A stretch of DNA of 64,000 nucleotides from Castanea sativa (GCF_040712315.1 NC_134013.1:35499001-35563000); one strand, 5' to 3'; shown: positions 25,001 through 40,000, counted from the first letter of the stretch. The notes: generated by a model from the sequence alone, not told the origin. Numbers and translations are program-made.

Positions 25001-28000
25001 GTGGTATTAGATCATTGTCCTCTTCTTTTGGAGGCGGGAGGCATGGTGAGGGGGAAAAGTGCTTTTAAATTTGAAAATATGTGGCTAACAATGGAGGGTA
25101 TTGTGGAGAGGGTTTGTCTTTGGTGGAATAGTTATCACTTTATGGGGCCCCCTAGTTATGTCTTAGCTTGTAAGCTTATGGCTTTGAAAGGGGATTTGAA
25201 ATATTGGAACAAGCATGTTTTTGAGGATGTCTTTTAGGAGAAAATGCTTGTTGACTGAGCTTTTAGATCTTGATGTGAAAGAAGGGATGCAGCTTTTGAG
25301 CCAGGAGGATAGCGATAGAAGGGTTGTGGTTAAATCTGATATTGATTTTTTTTACTTCTAGGAAGAGATTTCTTGGAGGCAGAAATCAAAAGATCTATTC
25401 AATAAAGAAGGCGATAATAATACTCGGTTTTTCAATAGACTTGCTAATTCTCATTGGTGAACTAATCATGTTGGGGGTGTGGAGGTAGGGAGCACTCTTT
25501 ATGAGGATGATGCAGATATCCCGGATTAGGTGGTGGATTTTTATAATAAGTTGTATCAGGAGCCGGAATCTTGGAGGCCTACTATTGATGGCTTAGATTT
25601 TGCCTCTTTAAATGAGACTGAGAGGCTTTTTTTAGAGGAGTTTGAGGAGGAGATTCTTGAGGCTCTTAAGGAAGCTGAAGGTGACAAGGCCCCTGACCCT
25701 AATGGGTTTACTATAGCATTTATCCAAAAAAGTTGAAGTGTGTTGGAAGGGGATGTCTTGGATTTTTTTGCGGATTTCCATAGGCAATGTGTTTTGAAAA
25801 ATCTCTCAATGCCGCTTTTCTAAGTTTGATTCCCAAGAAGGCTAATGCTATCAATATTAAAGACTTTCGCCCTATTAGTCTTGTGGGTAGTCTATATAAA
25901 CTTCTGTCTAAGGTGTTGGCACAGACTTCAAAGTGTTCTAGATAAACTCATTTTTTATTTTCATAATTCTTTTGTTGGAGGGAGACAAATTCTTAATTCA
26001 GTTTTGATTGCAAATGAATGCTTAGACAGTAGAATGAAGAGTGGTGTCCCTGGTGTGATTGTTAAGTTGGATATTAAGAAAGCTTACAATTATGTGAACT
26101 AGAATGCCTTATTTTATCTTATGGAGAGGATGGGTTTTGGGGCAAAGTGGGAGAGATGGATGAAGGCATGTATTACTACAGTCTGGTTTTTTGTTCTTTT
26201 AAATTGTTCCCTTGCCAGCTTTTTTTGGTAGTTCTCATAGTCTCCATCAAGGAAATCCCTTGTCTCCACTCTTATTCCTTTTAATTATGGAGGTGTTGAG
26301 CAAGTTGTTGAAGAGAAAGGAAGAGGGTGGTTTTCAAGCGAGAAGAGTGCAAGGAGGTATAAATATTCCTTTACTTCTGATGACACTATCTTTATTTTGT
26401 GATGCTTCTAGGGAACAACTTTTATGCATAGGAATGGTGTTGATTTTCTCTGAAGCTATTATAGGCTTGAAAGTCAATGTTGGGAAGAATGATATTGTTC
26501 CAATAGGTGAGTTAAGGAATCTGAATGTTTTGGTTCGTGTTTCATGTTGTAAGGTGGGTCGCTTGCCTATGATTTATTTGGGTAAGCTCTTGGGGCACAT
26601 TTTAAGGATTCATCAATTTGGAATCCTATTATAGAGAAGATGGAGAGGAGACTGTCAGGATGGAAACATCTTTATTTGTCAAAGGGCGGTAGACTTAATC
26701 TTTTAAAAAGTACTCTATCGAGCCTTCCTACCTATTTTCTATCCTTGTTCACTATCCCTCAAGCTATGGCTGGTAGAATAGAAATGATTCAAAGGCTTCT
26801 GAGAAAGTTTTTAAATATCCTTTAGTGGCTTGGGAAGATGTTTGTATGCCGGTGGAGCTAGGTGGGTTAGGGATCCAAAGAAATGGGTTGTTTAACCAAG
26901 CTTTGCTTGGACAGTGGTTGTGGCGCTTTGGGTAGAAAAGTAAACGATTATGGCTTTAAGTTATAGCAATGAAATACGAAGTGACTAGAGGAGGTTGGTG
27001 TACTAGAGGCGTAAGAGGATCTCATGGATGTGGGATGTGGAAGGGTACTAGCACAGGTGCAGCTAGATTTTTTGGACAGATAGTGTATGATGTAGGGGAG
27101 GGCCACCGTATTCGTTTCTGGCATGACTCATGCAGTGGACATACACCTCTAAAGAATCTTTACACAAATCTGAATGCTTGTTCTCGGTCCAAAGAAGCTT
27201 GGATTTTTTACTTGATTGATTTTGCCTCCGAGGGGGGAGAGAGGAGTTGGAATTTACAATTCTGAAGAGTTCCTCATGACTGGGAGTTGGAGGCCGTTGA
27301 TTCTTTTTTTGAGCTTCTTTACTCCTATATGCCAAGAGGTGAGGGGGAGGATAAGCTATCTTGGAAGTTGACTCCGAATGGTGTGTTTGATGTGTGCTCC
27401 TTTTATAAATGGTTGTTTGGTAATCTTACTATAGTTTTTCCTTGGAAGATCATTTGGTGTGTAGAGGTGCCTAAAAGGGTGTCATTCATTTTATGGACAG
27501 CAACCAGGAATGGGATATTTACCATTGATAATCTTGTTAAGAGAGGTCAGTCTCTTGTTAATTGGTGTTGCATGTGTCGGTGTGGTGTGATGGGGAAACT
27601 GTGGAGCATCTCTTACTTCAATATAAGTTGGTCTATGCTTTATGGTGAGAAGTTTTTCATGTGTTTGGAGTCCATTGGGTAATGCCGAAGATGGTATATC
27701 TGTTTTTTTTTTGCTTGGGACAATTGGTTTGGGAAGCACCTGTCAACTATCTGGAATATGATAACAGGTTGCCTACTATGGTTAGTTTGGCAGGAACTTA
27801 GTATATTTGAAGATAATGAGAGATCTTTTGATCTTTTAAAACATCTTTTTTGTACTTTATTTTAGTGGGCTCGTATTTGGGGTCTTACACAATGTATTTC
27901 AATTTCTACTTTCTACAATCTGTTAGTTGTTAGCTGTTAGCTGTTAGCTTTAGCTCTTGAGCTTTTTGTATTTTCATGTCCAAAGTGTTCATCATCATGA

Positions 28001-31000
28001 ACATGATGTTCATTTTCTCAATAAAAGTTCTATTACCTATTAAAAAAAAAAAGCATAATGACAACAAAATATTCTAAATGAATATACCTCTTGCCGTGCC
28101 AAATGATCCAAGTCATTTGAAGAGCATGGCCATAGATCCATGAAAGTATAACGTGATACAACATCTTGCAATGATCCCTCTAAAGCTGACGATCCCTCTT
28201 CCCCTGTTCTAGAAAGAGCTTCTTTCCTTCTTTGTTCAACCTATATGATGTTAAACAGGCAACAAATATTTAGTCAGTGAAATCTAATGATGCTCACAAT
28301 TCAGAAAGATATCCAAAGAATCACTTAACACTTACCTGCACACTCTACCTTCAACATTAGAAGCTTACAAACCATTAAAATTACAGAAAAAGAACCAATA
28401 CTTAGGTTTTTTAGAAAAGCGTGCAAAATAAAACTATGGCATGTGATCATTTTTCTTCACTGGGGTACAATGACTAAATGATCTCCTATAAAGCATGCAA
28501 GCCTAAATCAAAGAAACTACAGAAAAACATAATGCAAACAACATAAATTAGAAGCCAAAGTTTCCAAAATTATTATATTTTTTAAAGGAAAAAAAACACT
28601 TTCGAATAACATACCATCACACTTACAATCACTAGCAAAGAGAAATAATTTAGCTCCTATTTCATTATAAGTTAAAATTATTCAATATACTATCAACATA
28701 AAGAATATATCTTCTCATGTTTGTGGCTGTAGGAGATTACTGCTGGAAAATTCTTTCAACAATATTATCCTGCAATGATGCTCTCAATTCTAATTTCTGA
28801 AATTTGTATTAATAAATGAAATTCCATGAAGTATATTCTGGCTGGAAGAGTATACTTTGGTCTAGGTTATCAGAAGTGTAAAAATAAAATCAAACAGATG
28901 AATCTCCAAATTTAATGCACATTGCTCCAACAGAATTTGAGATTGGACACTGGTTCCAATCCTCTACTTAAGAAGCACAAAACTAAAAAAGAACTGCAGT
29001 CAATTAAAATATGGTATAGCACCTTCCTGTACCTAATAATGTATTAATAACAAACCCATGCAAAAACATTTGTTTAAATAATTCCTAAAGATTAAAGTGC
29101 AAAACAGTTGACATGGTTTTGTTATTATTAATAATAACAAAAAAAAAATGATGGCAATGACAATGATAATAATGATAATAACAAATACATAAAATACAAG
29201 TATAGAAACTCTCAACTCCAAAGGAAATGAAAGAGCATGATGCATAGAAGAGGACAAGAATATTCATCTTCATGAAAATTTAAATTTAATAACAACTACC
29301 TTCAACATGCTAGCCAGATCTCCATAAGTTTGCTCAAAATGGGTGAATCGTTTCCAGACCTGCAAATGAGTATACACAAAAACCACATAGAATCTCTCAA
29401 GCAATGAAAAGATTGGATATGAACAAGATGATGCCTTGAAGCAAATAAATATAAAATGAGTAAGTGGTAGAATATAGCAGAATACAAAATATAAATAAGA
29501 ACTGTCATAGTCTTAGCTTCAAACATTCAATCATAAGCCTCAAAATAATTTAGAACAACTTTAAACAAATTTACAGCTTTTATTTTTTTTGGCTGAATTT
29601 GCCTTTAAATACATCAACACAATGCGTTTTTGCTACAATGAACACATCATATATACATTATGCTTTGAAATTCCCATCATTATTTTTTTTAATCTAAAAG
29701 TGAAAACATTTTTTTTTTTTGTTAACACTTTCGAACATTGCAGTTATTAAATCAAATATATATATATATAGCAAGAGAGAGAGATTTTAAGGAAGTGAAA
29801 ATTTCATATCAAGAATTAATATGAGGACTATTTGAAAGGATTCAAAGGCATTGGTAAGTTTGGGATAGTTATCATTTTGGTTCTTAAAATTTCAATTTTC
29901 AATTTCATCCTCAATATTTGTATTTGTAGTCAATGTGATCCTTCCAACCCGTGCCATTAAAATATTTCCATTAAACACTTCAAAAACAGCATAGTTTTTG
30001 TCTATTTTTAATACTGGAAAAAATACTTAATTTTCTTCTAATAAAAAATAGGATTTAAGATTTTTTTTTTTCTATTACAATATCAAATGTAACTCTCTCT
30101 CTCTCTCCCTCCGCCCCTTCATCCCTTACCACCAGCATCTTCTTTTCTTCAACACCTCTCTCCTCTCTTTTTCCCTTTTTCCGCCAGCCCAATTTTCTTT
30201 GCTCTTGCCACAATCTCCTTCCTCAACTTTGAGGAGTTTGGTTCGCAGCTACAATTCAGTGCCAGCACTAATGGGTTAAAAGAGGCTTTGAGGACTTTCA
30301 TTATGCACTTGGTTTGAATTTCACATTTTCTTTTTGTTTCTAATCTGGGTTCTGTGTAATGACTCAGAATGGAAGAATTGGTCACTGTTTTAATGGGTTT
30401 TTTTAATAGTAATTTTCAATTCTGGGGTCAATTTATTTTATGAATTCTTTTTTCATTTTGCTCTGGGTTTGTTCATTGAGTTGGACTGCTTGACACTATC
30501 ATTATATATAAGTAAAAAATTATTAGAAAAAAAAATAAAAAAGGGACAGACACCAAGTGTGTGTACTTGCCCAATACATATTACATAGAATACAGTAGTG
30601 AATCAGAATGGAAGAATTGGTCACTGTTTAATCTGGGTTCTGTGTAATGACTCAGAATGGAAGAATTGGTCACTGTTTTAATGGGTTTTTTTATAGTAAT
30701 TTTCAATTCTGGGGTCAATTTATTTTATGAATTCTTTTTTCATTTTGCTCTGGGTTTGTTCATTGAGTTGGACTGCTTGAAACTATCATTATATATATAA
30801 GTAAAAAATTATTAGAAAAAAAAAAAAAAAAAAAAAAAGGGACAGACACCAAGTGTGTGTACTTACCCAATACATATTACATAGAACACAGTAGTGAATC
30901 AATAAAATCAACAAAAGACATAGAAGGAATGCCACCTAGGGCATGCATCCAATCAATGTCTGCAAAATATGCTTTGATAACATAAGCAGGACGCTTGATA

Positions 31001-34000
31001 CCATCAAAAGCTCATTGGTTTCTTTCAAACCAAAGATTCCACATGACACTATCATTGTTCCTAGGATCTCAAGATTGAAATTCCACCATAGAGCTGAGAA
31101 ATCACATATGCATCTAACAACTAAATCAGAAACCAATTTGCACCAACAAAATCACATGTAATTCCACAACACTTCAACAAATTTTGAGAAGAAGAAAAAG
31201 AGCAGCAGCAGTGGCAGAGAGAAGACAATAGATCTGGTGGCCAAGGTAGTCAAAGGCAAAAGGCGACATAAAGGAGCCAAAACCTTGTATCGCCCAAGGC
31301 GTGAGGTGACAAATAGGGGCTAGCCCAATAATTATTATACATACAGAACTTAAATCATTTGTACCTAATGTATTGAAATATTATAAATTATAATCAAGTT
31401 TTTTTTTTTAAATGTTTTGCATGAATAAATTAGAACTACTAATTGATTTCAAAATAGGCTTAATATGGTTTAGACTAATAACTAGGGGTGTTCGTGGTGC
31501 GGTACAATTTTAGGCCATTTGTAGCACTGCACTTTGCAGTGCAACTTAGCCAAAACCATAACTACACCGCACCTCATTTTTGCGGTCACATGTGCAATGC
31601 GGTGTATAGTTTAGCCAAAACCATAACTGCACCGCACCTCATTTTTGCGGTCACATGTGCAATGTGGTGTATAGTTTAGCCAAAACCATAACTGCACCGC
31701 ACCTCATTTTTGCGGTTACATGTGCAGTGCGGTGCGGTGTATAAAAATTCACCTGATATTATCCATGGAATTCTAAGCCATCAAACAACAAGAAGACATT
31801 ATAAAACTCTCAAAAGTGAATGAAAGCATTTCAAAGTATCCATAAGGCACGGTAAGTAACATAAATTAACTTTGAAATCCCAATAACACGTAGTAAATAT
31901 CTAAACCCAAATTTAGTACCAAACAAAAACAAAGAAAACCCAAAAAAATTAAACTTAAATATCTAACATAGCTACCGAGTACTGAGTCCTAACCCATCAC
32001 TTCCAAGTGCCAATATACCAACGGCAACAATCAATAAAAAAATGATATAATTAACAAGTTTGTCATATACAAGCTACCAATAGATTAACTTAACAAAGAA
32101 AAACTTGAATTGAACACACATAGAGAAATAAATACCGCAATAGCAGAAGCAACTAGTGCAAGTGAGTAGTCTAGTGACAATTCAAGTGGAAGTGTGGCGG
32201 CTAGGGTCTGACTTCTAAGCTATGAAGCACAGGTGCGTTTCGGGATTCAGGAGCGGGTGCGGGAGCGGGTGCGGGACTGGGCAATTTTTGAAAAAGTAGG
32301 GTGCGGGTGCGGCGGGGTGCGGCGATTAAAAAATTATTAAAAATATTTTTATTTATATTTTTAATATATTGCTAAACATACTTTTTTCACATTATATAAA
32401 TATATACCAAATTTAAGAGCAATAGTAAATAATAATTAAAATACAGAGAATGGGAGAGAGCCTAGCTGAAGAGAAATTTTTTTTTTTTTTTTTGAATTTG
32501 GCTGGTATTGGCCGATTTCGCCGGTACCGGTTTGCGCCCGATACGTACCGGTTCAGGCCGAATCGGCCCGATTTCGCGCGCGTCGGCCCGAATCGGCGCC
32601 GTATCGGCGCGAATCGCGCCGAAAAAAGTATTTTTTTAATGCCCGACGCGGCACGGACGCGCAGGCAGCGGCGTCGCCTGCGCGTCCCCGCGTCAGGCCA
32701 CGTCGGACGCGGGTGCGGCGGCCCAAACGCCGCACCCGTGCTTCCCAGCTTCTGAGGGCTGAGAGAGTGATAAATTTTTATTTTTTTTTTACTAGATACG
32801 GCTAGAGTATTAAATTATTGAATTTGCGGTACGGTGCGGTTATGCCATTTTGCGGGTGGTTTTAGTGCGGTTTTTGCAGTGTATGTAGTTTGGTGAACAC
32901 CCCTACTAATAACTATTCTAAAAATAGATTTTATAACAAGCTTCTATCAATAAATTAATCTAACACTAAATCTTAAAACAAGCTTATGTAAATTAATCAA
33001 TCTAAAAATAGGTTTTATAACAAGCTTTTGTAAATTAATAATCTAATTAATAGATATTACAACCTTCTATAAAATTTAAAACCCAACAACAACAACAGAG
33101 GCTCTTACCTTAGCACCTTTTTCATGGTTTAAGGCGACCTTGCTCGCCTAGGCTCTAAAGGCATGCACCTCGCCTTAGAGCCTTAGAGACGCCTTGGTGG
33201 CGCCTCGCCTTGCCCGAGCACCTAGGCAAGTGCCTAGCTCACCCTTGACTACCATGGAATTGGTGCAAATGGGGCATTCCAGCAACCCAATGCTGTCCAA
33301 GGCCATCCTCACCCACCAAACCCACACAAACCAATATTCAAAATCCCGAAAGAAAAACGAAGGGGAAAAAAAAAATGGAAAACCAACCAATCTGATCACC
33401 ACTAGTCAGGTTGGTCACCATTTTGATCTGAAATCTTTCTAAATTATAATCAGTCAAACTTTCCCCGCGTTTTAAATCCCAAGTCATAGTAACTTCTGAT
33501 TCTCTTTGTCAATACCAATATGAAAAACCCATTTCAGAAATACCAAAAACCAAGCTTGAGGGACTCTTTGCCAAAAATCTACCAATACCCATTAAAGAAA
33601 TTTTGGTTACCTTCATCAGTATTAAAATTCAAGAAAAAAAAATTAAATGACAATATTTTTAGAGCCTTAACAGCACTCCTACTAACGGTAGTAGATGGAA
33701 GGACCATATTAACAATAAATACAAACTCTGTGGACAAACTAGACAAAACTGAGACTTTAAGGACCAAAATTAAATTACCTCACTTAGAGAGTGTAAAATG
33801 AGTTTTAGCCTAACTTTTTCAGTCTTTTCAAACTCATTCTCAGAATCCATAGCCGTTTAATTGAAAATTAAATTCCTTTCGCACATTTAGTCCTTTTGTT
33901 CCTCAAAATATGTACCACCAGTAGTTTGTAGCGTTTTCCAAGAAAATAAAAAAGATCCAACATGCCAAACACAAAAAAGGGTAACAAATAATCAGGTGTG

Positions 34001-37000
34001 TGAAGTTAGTGCCTGTTCAAGATTAAAATGCCTTGTACTGCCACTAAATTTATAATGGACTTTGACTTTGACCATTCAAATATTTAAGCATCTTTCCTCG
34101 ATGAATTGATATGTTTTCTTCTTATCTCCATAAAATACTTTAAAAAAATTAAGTACAGGGCAACAACATAAGCCGTATGCCATAAGGTCAAATAAACTTG
34201 CTAGTTAAGAGATAAATCATCAGGAACTGAAAATAATACAAGAATACATGCATGCTCATGGGTGTGTGTATTGGGGTCTACCTCAACAGATTCCTCTGGT
34301 GGCAATGAACTTAGTGCCCGCTCAAATAAGGCCCGGATATTTCTATCATCATTCAAGCGTGTCAAAAAATCTGCATATCTGTGACATCAAGGACATTAAT
34401 AATTGATAATTATAAGCTGAATTACCAATAAGACAAAATGATTTTACTAAATGGTAGTAGTGTATCCCATTTGTCCATCATCAAAGCTCTGTAACAGGCA
34501 AAATTTCTGATTACGAGATTGATGAACTCACTCAAGAATGTATACAGGCTCATGCATAAACCGTTTCAATCCTGCTTCAAAAACATTGTGTGCAACCTGC
34601 AGGATGCGGAAAACAAAATGATGGCTTATCAATATTTACTCTTAACTCTTAAGCCAACATAACACAACATACCATCAGAAAGTACCAAATCTATGTCAAT
34701 CAGTTTTTGAACCCCAGAAGCTAGGAATATGTTTAGGTAGGTGCATCCCACTAAAGAGGGGGGGAGGAGACAAAGGGCAGAGGAAAGCCTTTAATAGCAA
34801 ATATCATCCCAAACTAGTGTAATTCATCTAGCTTTTTCACCACTATATTATTGGAACAAGATAGCTTTCACAATGTCTGGTCAACACCAACATACAAGTT
34901 ACAACAATCAGAAGGCAGAAAAGTGGCCATTTTTTTCAATCTAGAGTGTGTGAATACACAAAGTGTTCGTTTGGGAACAGCTTATTTAGCTGAAACTGAA
35001 AACTTTTTGCTAAAAGTACTGTAAATCAAGGTAAAAGTTAGCTAAAATAGTACAGTGGAACCCATGAATAGTACCAAAAAGTGCAATGGGACTCATGAAT
35101 AGTACCAAAAATAAGCTGAATAGTAAAATAAACTAGCAAAAATAATCAATGCCAAACGAAAACTTACTGTAGAAAGGAAGGGGATTTTTTCTTTTTATGA
35201 TGTGGGACCCACCAAAATAAGCTCAAAAGGCTGGCTTTTTTGGGCTTCCAAACACACTAATATATCGACTCCATTCCAAACTGTTAGTCCTTTACTCCAT
35301 TTATTTTTTGACAAGTAATAAGTTTATTGATGTCAAAAAAGGAGAACACCCTAGTACACAGGGAGTGTACAAGGGATGAAACAATCAAGAACAAAAATTA
35401 CAAGAATGGAGTCCTTTACTCCATTTTAGCATGTCCTAAAATGGAGTCCTATTTGAAAAGTCAATAAATAAATCTCATAATTTACCATTTACTTTATTTA
35501 AAAAGTCAATACTCCTCTTCACTAGAATTTAAATTAAGGAGGGTGATTTTGGGAACTTGTATCTTTTTATTAAAGATAATGCATTAAATGAGGTTCCAAA
35601 GACAAGACTAACAACATGGGATGGAGGGAGTATAGAAATAATCATGATAAGTAATGCAGTGCTTTTGTAGAAGACATAACCCCACCATATCAATATGGAG
35701 TACCATTTTATAGATAAACACACTATACATGAAGATTAAAACTAAAAAAGAAAAAAGGACCTTTGGATCTTTGTCAAGACAAAAGGCCATCATTGCATAA
35801 GCGACATAAACATGGTACGTGCAGTTTGGGGATTTTCGAGCATCTAAAAAGTACTTGCGAGCTGCTTCAACACCCTCAGTTCTCCTTAAAAAGCGAATAA
35901 ACTGCAGCATGAAACACAAAAATGATATCCATCATGGGAAAAGTATATTGACAAGCTGTGGAATATGAATGTCATCAAATATCTAAATTTTAATGTGACC
36001 ATTTAATATTATGCTTTGAGAGTAACGTGAGCAAACACAGACCAATATATTCAGAATTGCCAACAGTGCCTAGTAGAGATTTAGCATCTGCTGTCATCCA
36101 TGGTATATATTTATGCTTGCATAAATGATAACAGTGGATTCACCACTTTTCTATGCCATTCATTGGCATCCAAACTCAAAATTTCTAAACACAACACAAA
36201 CATACATGCAGGAACAAGCATGTATGAACAAAAACTTTGCATATTTGACCCAATTTAGGCTAAACTATCATGAAATGTCCAAAGCCTTGGCTTGAACTGA
36301 CCCTTAGTGCAGAACTAGGCTATTGACCTTAAAGAATTTGTAGTTGGAATTTCCTACTTACCAGAATGCAGACTCGCTCCATGACTTTCAGAATTAAATA
36401 TCATGGGACTTCCAAACATTCTATTTTTCATTTAGTCTAAACCTCTCTCATTGAGACATGCGAGAGAAACATTTCCATCTCTCATTACAACTGTCAAACA
36501 TACAACTTACTCTGAAGAAAAAAAAAATGTCCACTAAACAATTCGAAGTTACTTACTTGAATATGAGCAAGTGCTGTTGTGTTAACCCCATCCCCTAGAA
36601 GGCTCTCATATATTTTCTTTGCAGACTGCAATAAAGCAGAAGCAAGTTCAATACTAAGACCCAAGGACTTAAGCATGTAGAAAACATGTCAGGTCCTACT
36701 TACCTGAATTGCTCCACGAGATTCCTCCAGCTCCGCATAGGCATACCTCAGCATTTCTGAGTCTGACCATACATATTAAGGAAGAAAAAGCAAATGAGAA
36801 AAATAAAAAGGAGCAAAAGAAAGCAAGAAATGATACAGGCCATGCCAGATACGAAGTAAAGGCAAAAAAGCTGCCCTAAAATCAAGATTCACATCAAACT
36901 ACTAGACACCTATTTGATAAGAGTCCAGCCATGTACAGCAAGATAAGAAGAGACGGCCGTGAGAGTTACCAAAGAATAATTATAAATAAATCTTTTTATA

Positions 37001-40000
37001 TAAGTAACAGAATAATCATAAATCTTATTTAAGTGAAGGACACAAAAATGAGAAGCAAATTACCAGGAAGAGCCTTCAAAGCTCGCTGAAATACTTTGAC
37101 TGCAGCATCTATCGAACCAGCATTTGCATGCCATGTAGCATAGTCATACCATATATCAGGATAATGGTATAGATACATCAGACACTGGAATTCCAGCACA
37201 ATGCAATGAGCAAATATAACAAAACTGAATGAACAAAGAGTAGTGAAGGCAATAACATATTTAAGGAAAACAAAAACTTAGAGGTTCCTTTTGGAACCCA
37301 CACAAATCAAGAGAGGTAATCAAACACTATGTGCTGTATGAGTAGTCCAATCATAGATCACATCTCATTGATTCTTCTTCTTTTTTTCTATAAGTAGTAA
37401 GCATTTTTTTAAAAATAGAGGATGTACTTCATGCCCCTTGAATGAGTGCACAATGTACTCCTAAAGAATCACATAATCATTATCTTATACAAACGGAAAG
37501 GGAATCAACAAAATCAACAATAGAGATTGCAACACTTGATGGCTCTCATAGATCTAGGACAACTTTGAAAGTGCAATATAATTTGGCAACCAGCAAGTAT
37601 CGTACCCTATGTTTGGATGGAGGGAGACAGGGGAATAGGGGAGGAGGGGAGCAGGGAAGATGATCGGAATGTACTAAATTTTAGTATATTCCGACCACCT
37701 TTCCCTCTAGTTTCCTGACTCTCCTCTACTCTCCGTCCATTTCAAACATTCCCTTTAAAGAATTAAGCAGATTATAGGATGAGTCCTATTTGGGCCTTCA
37801 AGTTATGAAAGATTGATTTTGAATTGAAGAGTATTCTCTTTATCTTGTTTCTTGGCAATCTCTTCGATTCATCACATCTCATTGGTGGCTCTCATAGATC
37901 TAGGAAGACTTTGAAAGTTCGATATAATTTAGCAAGCAGCTAGTATCTTAGAAAAGCAAGTTGATTAAACAACTTTTTATTAAAATTAATAAAATATATA
38001 TAAATCAGAAAAAGGTGTAACCCAAGTATACAGGAAGTATACTGGGGTAAACAAAGTAACAAAAATTGCATAAAATCTAATAAATCAGCAATAGAAAATA
38101 AAGAAAGATCCCTCGAGGCTGACTGTCAGTCCAATAATGTTTTGGTTAAACAGTTAAAGAATGTTTTGACCTAGAGAACTGATATACTAGTTGAAATTTT
38201 TTTCTACTTTTTTTTCCATCTTTTATTTTATTTGACTTTGAAAAAAAAAATGTATCCTCTTTAAATTGTTTCTTCACATTTTCTCTCTGTGATCCTGAAC
38301 TACCTCCTAACCAGGAAAAAAAAAATTAAGGATACCCAGTTACATCAGAATGTAAAGCAAAATTGTAAAACTGCATATGAAATTGGTATCTATTGTAGAC
38401 ATATTTACAATTTTCTTTTCCTTTTACTTATTCTTTCTGAGATCCAGAATAAGTTATAACAACACACGCACATAACCCTATGAAAGATTGACTTTGAAAA
38501 ATATAATATTCTCTTAAAATTGTTTCTTCAAACTTTCTCTCAGTCATCCTGAACTACCTCCTGACGGGCGAAAATATTAAGGATTCTCAATTACTTCAGA
38601 ATGTAAAGAAAATTTGTGAAACTACTTATGAAATTACGTACCTATCGTAGACATATTTACTCTTTCTTTTCCTTTTACTTGTTCTTTCTGAGATCCAGAA
38701 TAAGTTGTAACAACACACACACACACATATATATGAGAGAGAAATACATGTGTACTAGTTTTCAGCTACCCACATTTATCTTAGACGGACCGCACATAAT
38801 AAGGTATATCATAGATAAAACTGTCATAGAATATAATTCTTTACACACAATATTCATAGATATTTGTCTCATAACTACATGAGAAGAAAATTATAGTTAA
38901 TACATGAGACTTGTAGACAGATCGCAAGCAACACCTCAGTAACTGCAGTGACTAGCAATACTCAACAGGTTGCAGTTGACTAAGGTAGCAACATATCCGC
39001 CACTTACAATAGGTATGTTCAAAAGACTAAAAAGCACATGACATCTAGGAAAATTAAGAAGATTTGAGCATGTAAGGTAGGTAGATTTCCAACAAAGACA
39101 GATGCTTCAATTCATATATTATAATGGAGACAGTTTATACTGAACAAATTTTTTCCTACCTGTTCATAAGTGAATATAATTCGCTTGTTGGAGGATGCAC
39201 TGTCTATCCTTTGTGGGTTTCCTCTGGAATGCAACAGATAAATAGATCAAAATATAAATCTTGCATGAAAGTTCCAGCAAAATCAACATCCATAAAGCAA
39301 ACAAGAAATGCATGCCACAGCTATAAAATGACAAGTTCTTTAATTTGAATCACATAAATTTCTTTTAACTAATTGTAAATCTCAATTCCACTTCAAAAGT
39401 TAACTTATATAGGAAAGAGAGTAAAGAGAGAAGCCCAGTTTCAGAGATATGAAGATCTGCAATATAACACCCAACAGATTGCCATTTAAGACCAATAATC
39501 AGTATCTGCCAAAGTGTCTTTTCTCTAATGTTTGTCAATTTTTTAGCATTAAAGTTCATGGCAGTAAATATATATGAGTATATAGAGACATTTTTTATTT
39601 ATAAAGTTAAGAAAAAAATATATACAGACTTTCCTTATCCAGAAGAATAAAGATTGAAAAAATTGCTGCATTTGATAACTTTATCACATAATTTCCAAGA
39701 AAAAAAAAACTTCCATTTATTAATTTCAACACCACTAAAAATATGGTATATCTTTCAGCAAAAGTTTCTTTTATTTCCAAAATCTGAACTCTCAACAACT
39801 TAAATAAAGCCCAGGTGATATAAATCTTCCATTACAACATAGAGAAGTATAAGTGAACATCTATAATAACAACTATGTCTAAGTTGAAATCTAGATGCAT
39901 GCTGCTGAAACAAAAGGACATTGCGGCCCTGCTTCTTACTTCTCAAAAGCTAACAGCCGTTTCCATGCCATCCATTGAAGTTCTTCCTGTAAGTAAAAAA

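Larger units (their letters stand above)
22690..28052 (+). mobile_element. L1-type LINE, near full length, decayed, in intron 18
   Basis: It runs on +, opposite to CSTF77. Order: ORF1 region, ORF2 endonuclease, RT, zinc-ribbon (zf-RVT) end, AATAAA at 28,020-28,025 and an A-tail at 28,042-28,052. The 5' end is approximate and I could not find a convincing target duplication. All ORFs carry stops or shifts. Confidence 0.9.
31483..32905. mobile_element. hAT element, 1,423 bp, exact 8-bp target duplication
   Basis: The termini TAGGGGTGTTC...GAACACCCCTA are perfect 11-bp inverted repeats. CTAATAAC occurs immediately on both sides (31,475-31,482; 32,906-32,913). The subterminal parts are full of GTGCGGTG words. 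No transposase is visible. A GC-rich block sits inside. Confidence 0.95.
31242..33256. mobile_element. Outer TIR-like element in intron 16
   Basis: Left end AGGTAGTCAAAGGCAAAAGG, right end complement TGGTAGTCAAGGGTGAGCTA. The subterminal regions are rich in GCCTAGGC/CGCCTT words (33,110-33,250 and 31,240-31,320). No target duplication could be fixed, so the boundaries are tentative. Confidence 0.55.
29360..34281 (-). other. CSTF77 intron 16, built of nested elements
   Basis: 4,922 bp. It holds a 288-bp duplication, a LINE 3' fragment, and a three-level nest: an outer TIR element (31,242-33,256) with a hAT element (31,483-32,905) inside it and a GC-rich element (about 32,230-32,745) inside that. 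(TC)n at about 30,094-30,110. Confidence 0.85.
34597..35760 (-). other. CSTF77 intron 14
   Basis: 1,164 bp holding the MITE at 34,963-35,257 and a LINE tail at 35,306-35,410. The remainder shows nothing recognised. Confidence 0.85.

Noticed and set aside
22690..28052. Target duplication of the LINE
   Set aside because: GCATAATGACAAC after the A-tail has no convincing partner near the 5' end; the 5' boundary remains open.
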